A stretch of 18,624 bases of DNA, from assembly GCA_012510695.1 (NCBI GenBank), contig JAAZHN010000055.1, positions 1-18,624 on the forward strand, read 5' to 3'. Source of the stretch: Mollicutes bacterium (GTDB lineage Bacteria > Bacillota_I > Bacilli_A > RF39 > UBA660). Below the pieces are notes generated by a model that saw only the letters and a list, made by a program, of their open reading frames with translations, was not told the DNA's origin and did no database searches. Each line of letters begins with the position of its first letter. The stretch's first letter is position 1. Below, piece after piece: positions 14,534 through 18,624 of the stretch. The translations under genes and the position numbers were made by a program.

Positions 14534-14542
14534 TGATATAAA
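14534..14542 (+). promoter_or_regulatory. Probable extended -10 promoter of the Cys-cluster gene
   Basis: TGaTATAAA (14534-14542) fits an extended -10 element. No -35 is apparent at the proper distance. The predicted start is near 14549, a few bases before the GTGGGGG segment. No terminator separates this gene from the preceding one, so read-through is also possible. Confidence 0.4.
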
Positions 14543-14555
14543 TTAAATTTTAAAT

Positions 14556-15038
14556 GTGGGGGATTTTATTGCTTTAGAAATGGTTCTAAAAAATCTTTTA
14601 TCTGCAGGGGGTTATCGATTAAATGCAGTTAATCAAAGGGTATTAAGATATTTCCGTTCATATATTGAAATGTTTGTTGAAAATCTTACTAAACAACAAG
14701 AAGCATTTAAGGAGTTAATTACTAAAGAGCCAGAAGATATTCAACAAATCATTAACAACTCAAAAGAATTATTAAAGGGGTATTTATACTCATCAATCAA
14801 TTACTATTATGATTTTCCTAAAATTAATGAAAAAAGAATAAAAACTCTCAAAGAAATAGGTAAGAATATCGAAATGTTAGAAAAACTCTTAATTATTAGT
14901 ACAATCGATCATCATGGTAATTGCCATAATTGTGATCATTTTGATATATGTACAATACCTAGCAAAGGAACTAAATGTAGACTTTGGATGAATAATGCAA
15001 TGGTTGGCTATGCTTATACTAAAAATTTTGAAGATTGA
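14556..15038 (+). CDS. Hypothetical protein with a C-terminal four-cysteine cluster
   Basis: I do not recognise this gene. The frame encodes up to 160 aa without signal peptide. The first 110 residues are mostly helical and charged (RYFRSYIEMFVENLTKQQEAF; KINEKRIKTLKEIGKNIEMLEKLL). The end holds C123-x2-C126-x5-C132-x8-C141, surrounded by His 119, 120, 124 and 128 and followed by R-L-W. This spacing could hold zinc or an iron-sulfur cluster, which is inference. The start is unclear. GTG 14556 has no upstream ribosome binding site. ATG 14580 is 17 nt after the GGGGG at 14558-14562. ATT 14568 sits 5 nt after it. I give the widest start. The gene ends in TGA within a terminator hairpin and may be transcribed from an extended -10 just upstream or by read-through. 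Confidence 0.72.
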   Translation: MGDFIALEMVLKNLLSAGGYRLNAVNQRVLRYFRSYIEMFVENLTKQQEAFKELITKEPEDIQQIINNSKELLKGYLYSSINYYYDFPKINEKRIKTLKEIGKNIEMLEKLLIISTIDHHGNCHNCDHFDICTIPSKGTKCRLWMNNAMVGYAYTKNFED

Positions 15039-15066
15039 ATTATGGATACATAATTCTTTTATTTTG
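15037..15066 (+). terminator. Intrinsic terminator after the Cys-cluster gene
   Basis: The perfect 8-bp stem GAATTATG (15037-15044) / CATAATTC (15049-15056) has a GATA loop and is followed by TTTTATTTTG. It overlaps the stop codon and precedes the ireB promoter. Confidence 0.7.
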
Positions 15067-15076
15067 TTTGGTCTTA

Positions 15077-15085
15077 TGTTAAGAT
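15077..15085 (+). promoter_or_regulatory. Extended -10 promoter of the ireB operon
   Basis: TGtTAAGAT (15077-15085) lies 25 bp before the ireB start. The -35 position is only T-rich (TTTTAT, 15057-15062). It follows the terminator directly, so it should drive ireB-ruvX-yrzB-mltG-trmR and the U32 genes. Confidence 0.5.
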
Positions 15086-15109
15086 ATTAGTATCTAAGAG
15101 GTGATAACG

Positions 15110-15355
15110 ATGGATAAAACTACATTGTTTGACATTAAAGAAATACAAAGTGCTTTAGTAAGTGAAACTTTAGAAGAAGTATATGAAGCATTGTTAGAAA
15201 GAGGATATAATCCGATTAATCAAATTGTTGGTTTTTTAATCAGTGGTGATCCTGGTTATATTTCTAGCCATAAAAATGCTCGTGAAAAAATGAGTTCTTT
15301 AGAAAGAAGTAAAGTAATTGAAGTTTTGCTTAAAGAGTATATGCATAAAAAATGA
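15110..15355 (+). CDS. ireB: IreB family regulatory phosphoprotein (UPF0297/YrzL)
   Basis: IreB was described in Enterococcus faecalis as a small substrate of the PASTA Ser/Thr kinase IreK that influences cephalosporin resistance. This 81-aa protein is the usual size. It carries the diagnostic block G-Y-N-P-I-N-Q-I-V-G-F-L-I-S-G-D-P-G-Y-I in the middle and a helical C-terminal half. The N-terminus MDKTTLFDI contains Thr4 and Thr5, near the positions phosphorylated in E. faecalis. ATG 15110 follows GAGGTGAT at 15098-15105; the GTG at 15101 lies in that site. The stop overlaps the ruvX start (ATGA at 15352-15355). The order ireB-ruvX-yrzB-mltG is standard for Bacilli. Neither the kinase nor its phosphatase is in the window. 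Confidence 0.95.
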   Translation: MDKTTLFDIKEIQSALVSETLEEVYEALLERGYNPINQIVGFLISGDPGYISSHKNAREKMSSLERSKVIEVLLKEYMHKK

Positions 15356-15774
15356 AGTATTTAGGTTTAGATTTAGGTAGTAAAACCTTAGGTTTAGCTC
15401 TAAGTGATAAACTTGGTTTAATTGCTAGTCCTTATAAAACAATTAACTATAAAGATAAAGTTGAGTTAATTGAAGAATTAAAAACTATTATTGAGTCTGA
15501 AAGTATTACTAAGTTGATTTTAGGTTTTCCTAAAAATATGAATAATACAATTGGACCTAGAGCTGAAGATATATTAAAGTTTAAAGAGTTATTAGAAGAC
15601 AATTTATCTTTAGAAATAATCTTGGTTGATGAACGATTATCAACTAAAGAAGCAAACAATTATTTACTAGAAGGTAATATGCGAAGAACTAAAAGAAAGA
15701 AAAAAATAGATGCCATCGCTGCAAGCATAATCTTAGAAACCTATTTAAGGAGTGAAAATAATGGAAGAAAATAA
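15352..15774 (+). CDS. ruvX: RuvX/YqgF family Holliday junction resolvase-like nuclease
   Basis: This 140-aa protein has the RNase H-like fold of YqgF, proposed to resolve Holliday junctions and shown in E. coli to act in 16S rRNA precursor 5'-end processing. Catalytic acidic positions are visible as D7 in L-G-L-D-L-G-S-K-T, the Glu in LVDERLST and the Asp in KKKIDAIAASIIL. GFPKNM matches the conserved G-x-P. It starts inside the ireB stop codon, so translation is coupled, and only a weak AAAGAG lies upstream. The C-terminal end overlaps the yrzB start by 14 bp. Which biochemical role dominates here cannot be told from sequence. Confidence 0.94.
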   Translation: MKYLGLDLGSKTLGLALSDKLGLIASPYKTINYKDKVELIEELKTIIESESITKLILGFPKNMNNTIGPRAEDILKFKELLEDNLSLEIILVDERLSTKEANNYLLEGNMRRTKRKKKIDAIAASIILETYLRSENNGRK

Positions 15775-16069
15775 TCAAAAAGATATTAAATTTACAATTA
15801 TTAATGACAATGGTGAGGAATTAGAATGTGATGTATTATTTACAGTTGATTCAGATGAAACAAAAAAAAGTTATATAGTTTATACAGATAATTCAACTGA
15901 TGAAGAAGGAAATATTAAAACATATGCTTCTATTTATGATCCAACTGGTGAATCATTAAAATTAGAGCCAATTGAAACTGAGCAAGAATGGGATATGATT
16001 GAAAAAATCTTAACCTCAGCACAAGAAAAGGCTAGTGATCCAACAAATGAAGAAAAAACAACTAATTAG
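15761..16069 (+). CDS. yrzB: DUF1292 protein YrzB (UPF0473)
   Basis: This small acidic 102-aa protein of unknown function is conserved in Bacilli between ruvX and mltG. The DUF1292 signature is visible: F-T-I-I-N-D-N-G-E-E near the start, F-T-V-D-S-D-E-T-K-K-S-Y-I-V-Y-T-D in the middle, ASIYDPTG, and E-T-E-Q-E-W-D-M-I-E near the end. ATG 15761 has AAGGAGTG at 15748-15755 with 5-6 nt spacing; the GTG at 15752 is part of that site. Both ends overlap neighbours (ruvX by 14 bp, mltG by 23 bp), so expression is tightly coupled. Confidence 0.93.
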   Translation: MEENNQKDIKFTIINDNGEELECDVLFTVDSDETKKSYIVYTDNSTDEEGNIKTYASIYDPTGESLKLEPIETEQEWDMIEKILTSAQEKASDPTNEEKTTN

Positions 16070-17081
16070 TTTAATAATTATTTTAATAATTATTACCGTG
16101 ACTGCTAGTTATTATTTTATTAATTTAGGACCCGTTTCTAATTCTAATGAAAAGGTTGATGTAACTATTTCAAAGGGTAGTTCAATTACTAAAGTAGCTA
16201 GTATGTTAAAAGAAAAGTCTTTAATTAAAAATAAGACAGTTTTTATGTTATATTACAAAATCCATAATTTAAAATTCCAAGCAGGTAAATACACTTTTAT
16301 GCCTAGTGAAAGTGTTAAAGACATAGCAAGTAAATTAAATCATGGTGAAGTCTCTAATACAGTAACTTGGTTAAAATTGATTGAAGGACATACTTTGAAA
16401 AATTATGCAGATAAATACTCTCAAGTATTAAGTTTGAACTCAGAGGAAGTAATTAAAGGTTTAGAAGATAAAGCTATGCTTAGTGAAATGATTAATAAGT
16501 ATTGGTTTTTAACAAAAGATATTTCAAAAAAAGGAATATATTTCCCATTAGAAGGTTATTTATTCCCTGATTCTTATCAAGTATATTATAATTCACAAAT
16601 AAAAGACATTGTTAAAAAACAATTAACTAATTTAGAAAAAAAATTAGAACCTTTTAAAACTAAAATTGAAAGTGAAAAATTAAATGTTCATGAAATTATT
16701 ACAATGGCCAGTTTAATTGAGAAAGAAGCAAATTCTAAAGAAGATCGTTACATGGTCGCTGGTGTTATTAAAAATCGAATCGATAAGAAAATGACACTGG
16801 GATTAGATGTTACAACTTACTATGCAGAACAAGTTGAAATGGGTTCTGTCAAAGATTTAACAATTGCTCAGTATAATGCCAGTAATGATTACAATACCAG
16901 AGGTCCATTAGTTGGTTATCCAATTGGGCCAATATGTAACCCCTCATTAGAGTCAATCGAGGCAGCTTTGTTTCCTAAAGAGACAGACAACCTATACTTT
17001 TTTGCAGAAAAAAGTGGGAAAGTTCATTTTTCTAAAACATTAGAAGAACATAATATAATAAAGAATAAATATAAGTGGTAG
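16047..17081 (+). CDS. mltG: Endolytic murein transglycosylase MltG (YceG-like)
   Basis: MltG is a membrane-anchored lytic transglycosylase that cuts nascent peptidoglycan glycan strands and sets their length. The protein is 344 aa. After KKK, residues 5-26 form one membrane segment (LISLIIILIIITVTASYYF), leaving the rest outside. A LysM-like region follows (VTISKGSSITKVASMLKEK, about 39-57). The catalytic YceG domain has EGYLFPDSY near 169-177, the proposed catalytic Glu225 in A-S-L-I-E-K-E-A, VIKNRIDKKMTLGLDVTTYY at 240-259, and YNTRGPLVGYPIGPICNPS towards the end. ATG 16047 overlaps yrzB by 23 bp; the upstream GTG at 16035 would only add four residues before the same KKK. No clear ribosome binding site is seen, so coupling is likely. 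Its presence shows that the organism makes peptidoglycan. Confidence 0.95.
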   Translation: MKKKQLISLIIILIIITVTASYYFINLGPVSNSNEKVDVTISKGSSITKVASMLKEKSLIKNKTVFMLYYKIHNLKFQAGKYTFMPSESVKDIASKLNHGEVSNTVTWLKLIEGHTLKNYADKYSQVLSLNSEEVIKGLEDKAMLSEMINKYWFLTKDISKKGIYFPLEGYLFPDSYQVYYNSQIKDIVKKQLTNLEKKLEPFKTKIESEKLNVHEIITMASLIEKEANSKEDRYMVAGVIKNRIDKKMTLGLDVTTYYAEQVEMGSVKDLTIAQYNASNDYNTRGPLVGYPIGPICNPSLESIEAALFPKETDNLYFFAEKSGKVHFSKTLEEHNIIKNKYKW

Positions 17082-17094
17082 TTGGAGGATTATT

Positions 17095-17685
17095 ATGATT
17101 GAATTTATAAAAGAAATGGAAAAATATGCTGAAGAAGAAAACATTCCGATAATTGAAAGAAAATCGATTGATTTTATAAATAAGTTAATTGAAATTCAAA
17201 ATGTTGAAACTGTTTTAGAAATAGGAACAGCAATAGGTTATTCAGCAATTATGATGGCCTTAGCTAATGAAAAGGTTAAAATTACAACCATTGAAAAAGA
17301 TGAAAAAAGATATATTGAAGCTTTAAAAAATATTAAAAAGTGTGGTTTAGAAAGTAGAATAAATGTTGTTTTTCAAGATGCCTTAGAAGTTAATATGGCT
17401 GGTTTTAACTATGACTTAATATTTATTGACGCTGCTAAGGGTCAATATATTAAATATTTTGATAAATTTCAATACTATTTAAATGAAGATGGAACCATTG
17501 TTACCGATAATATTGGTTTTCATGGGCTTGTTGGTAATAAAGAACAAGCAGGAAGCAAAAATTTAGAAAAATTAGTTGAAAAAATTGAAAACTATATTGA
17601 ATTTTTAAAAAATAATCCAGACTTTGTAACAAAATTTTATGAAGTAGGTGATGGCTTATCAGTAAGTATTCGCAAGGAAAAATAA
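17095..17685 (+). CDS. trmR: tRNA 5-hydroxyuridine methyltransferase TrmR (YrrM), O-methyltransferase family 3
   Basis: This 196-aa SAM-dependent O-methyltransferase has motif I V-L-E-I-G-T-A-I-G-Y-S-A and the acidic TTIEKDEKRYIEA after strand 2. The metal-binding F-I-D-A-A-K-G-Q-Y and VTDNIGFHGLV segments are typical of the catechol-O-methyltransferase-like family. In B. subtilis the orthologue YrrM (TrmR) methylates 5-hydroxyuridine at tRNA position 34 to 5-methoxyuridine. The two following U32-family genes correspond to those that make the hydroxyuridine there, which supports the same role. ATG 17095 follows GGAGG at 17083-17087 with 7 nt spacing. The gap after mltG is 13 bp, so it belongs to the same operon. 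The stop at 17683-17685 abuts an ATG at 17686. Confidence 0.9.
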   Translation: MIEFIKEMEKYAEEENIPIIERKSIDFINKLIEIQNVETVLEIGTAIGYSAIMMALANEKVKITTIEKDEKRYIEALKNIKKCGLESRINVVFQDALEVNMAGFNYDLIFIDAAKGQYIKYFDKFQYYLNEDGTIVTDNIGFHGLVGNKEQAGSKNLEKLVEKIENYIEFLKNNPDFVTKFYEVGDGLSVSIRKEK

Positions 17686-18500
17686 ATGATAAATTAATCA
17701 TTATCCCTAATGATTTAAATTTAATAAAAGAGTTAAGGAATGTAGGTATAAATACATTCCTTTTACCACTTGCTAAATACTCAATTGGTTATAATGATTT
17801 TGAGGTATCAGAAATTAAAGAATTAAAAGGTGATGTTTATTTACTAATAAATCGTATTTTAACTACTAAGGAATTGGATGAATTAAAAGAGCATTTAAAA
17901 GATTTAACTAATATTCAGGGAATATTTTATGAAGATTTAGGAGTATACTATTTATTCAAAGATCTTAATTATGAGTTAATTAATTTCCAAACACATTTTA
18001 ATACAAATAAAGATGCTATTGAATATCAATTAGAACTAGGTAATGATAGTTTAGTAATCGCAAGTGACTTAACATATCAAGAAATAGAAAGTATTGTTAA
18101 ATACCTACCAAATAGATTAGGAGTATTTTTATTTGGTAAAGTTGAAGTGATGTATTCTAGAAGATTATTGAAAAGTAACTATCAAAAAAATTATCAACTA
18201 AAAAGAGTTAATAATTATATTCAAGAGAGTCGAACTAAGATAAAGTTTGAACTAAGTGAAAATGAATATGGAACATATATATTTGATTATAATTTTTATA
18301 ACGGTTTAGACCTAATTAAATTAGCCGAATTTGTTAAGTTTTTCGTTATCAATGGTAAAGATATCGAAATTGATGATTTAATCAAATTAATCTCATTAAT
18401 TACTAATGATGAAGTAAGTGATGTTAATAAATTATTTGCTAATTTAAATAGAACATTTCTAGATCAAGAAACTATATATAGAGTTAAGGATGGTGAATAA
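17686..18500 (+). CDS. trhP1: U32 peptidase-family tRNA hydroxylation protein TrhP1 (YrrN), with apparent 5' frameshift
   Basis: This YrrN-type member of the U32 family is associated with prephenate-dependent hydroxylation of U34 in tRNA. The open frame runs from 17652 to 18500. From 17691 it translates as KLIIIPNDLNLIKELRNVG and onward through SIGYNDFEV and VYLLINRI, and it contains LGVFLFGKVEVMYSRR, like the family. No in-frame ATG is available near that N-terminus. The only ATG with a proper ribosome binding site (AAGGAAA at 17674-17680, 5 nt upstream) is 17686, but it reads M-I-N-stop. Adding one A in the AAA at 17691-17693 would give M-I-K-L-I-I-I-P-N, an ordinary start. So the gene has lost one base in an A-run, the assembly has an error, or initiation is at the non-standard ATA 17682. 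Starting at TTG 17874 would discard about 60 conserved residues. The stop is 3 bp before trhP2. Confidence 0.78.
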
Positions 18501-18503
18501 GTT

Positions 18504-18624
18504 ATGAAATATGAATTATTATCACCAGCAGGTAATCTCGAAAAATTAAAAGTTGCGATTGATTATGGAGCAGATGCAGTATATATAGGCGGTAAAAATT
18601 ACAGTTTAAGAGCAAATGCAAATA
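18504..18624 (+). CDS. trhP2: U32 peptidase-family tRNA hydroxylation protein TrhP2 (YrrO), 5' part only
   Basis: The first 40 codons of a larger gene are visible before the window ends. They begin with the U32 signature: M-K-Y-E-L-L-S-P-A-G-N-L-E-K-L-K-V-A, then Y-G-A-D-A-V-Y-I-G-G and YSLRANAN. With YrrN upstream this fits YrrO/TrhP2, the second protein of the pair that converts U34 of tRNA to 5-hydroxyuridine before TrmR methylates it. The start at 18504 is 3 bp after the preceding stop, with AAGGATGGTG (18486-18495) as ribosome binding site. The catalytic core and length lie beyond the window, so the U32 subfamily is inferred from position as much as from sequence. Confidence 0.88.
   Translation, partial: MKYELLSPAGNLEKLKVAIDYGADAVYIGGKNYSLRANAN

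Noticed and set aside
17874..18500. Short form of the U32 protein starting at TTG 17874
   Set aside because: It would drop about 60 upstream residues that look like the family N-terminus, and there is no ribosome binding site before it.
1..18624. Mycoplasma-type genetic code because of the low GC content
   Set aside because: TGA ends several intact genes (yqeH, ireB, the Cys-cluster gene), and TGG is the Trp codon in valS and proS.
1..18624. CRISPR array, tRNA, rRNA, insertion sequence or prophage
   Set aside because: I saw no regularly spaced repeats, no tRNA-like cloverleaf with CCA, no rRNA sequence and no transposase or integrase. All gaps between genes are under 200 bp and are explained by promoters, terminators or the L21 leader.

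Overview
The window is a strongly AT-rich chromosomal segment (about 30% G+C by eye) from a low-GC Gram-positive bacterium, most likely an uncultured gut-type member of the Bacilli (RF39/Erysipelotrichia-like). Four things support this: Firmicute gene order (rplU-prp-rpmA then obgE; ireB-ruvX-yrzB-mltG-trmR-U32-U32), strong AGGAGG-type ribosome binding sites, an L27 precursor with a Prp-cleaved N-terminal extension, and a probable L21 leader. TGA is used as a stop (yqeH, ireB, the Cys-cluster gene) and Trp is TGG, so this is code 11 and not a Mycoplasma code. MltG, a lipoprotein and a sortase-type surface protein imply a walled cell.

Layout. 1-2139: the 3' part of the ribosome-assembly GTPase yqeH overlaps mutL, which carries the endonuclease motifs. 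2140-3565: a bidirectional terminator, then a lone GspE/PilB-type ATPase on the minus strand that is divergent from valS. 3566-8218: valS, proS and radC, each preceded by a hairpin terminator or promoter. Both synthetases are the archaeal/eukaryal-looking subtypes (ValS type 2, ProRS type 3). 8305-9114: an exported protein with an NPKTA sorting signal. 9172-10222: a strong promoter, an L21-type leader and rplU-prp-rpmA. 10234-11533: obgE on its own promoter. 11544-12426: a lipoprotein with two InlB-type B repeats and a Big_2 domain, whose promoter spacer contains a T9 tract. 12348-12647: a small minus-strand DUF192 gene, apparently leaderless. 12716-15038: a COG2509 FAD-dependent dehydrogenase and two small unrecognised genes, one with a four-Cys cluster. 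15077 to the end: ireB-ruvX-yrzB-mltG-trmR-trhP1-trhP2 (partial).

How the genes work together. Most of the window is housekeeping: ribosome biogenesis (yqeH, obgE, rplU/prp/rpmA), tRNA charging (valS, proS), DNA repair (mutL, ruvX, radC), cell-wall synthesis and PASTA-kinase signalling (mltG, ireB), and wobble-uridine modification (trmR and the two U32 proteins, which together make 5-methoxyuridine). The accessory content is the two surface proteins, the orphan secretion ATPase and the unknown pair at 14130-15038.

The points most worth a second look are the T9 tract inside the lipoprotein promoter, the AT-repeat between the ribosome binding site and start of obgE, the apparent one-base frameshift at the start of trhP1, the NPKTA surface protein and the unknown Cys-cluster gene. 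I found no CRISPR array, tRNA, rRNA, insertion sequence or obvious new defence system.
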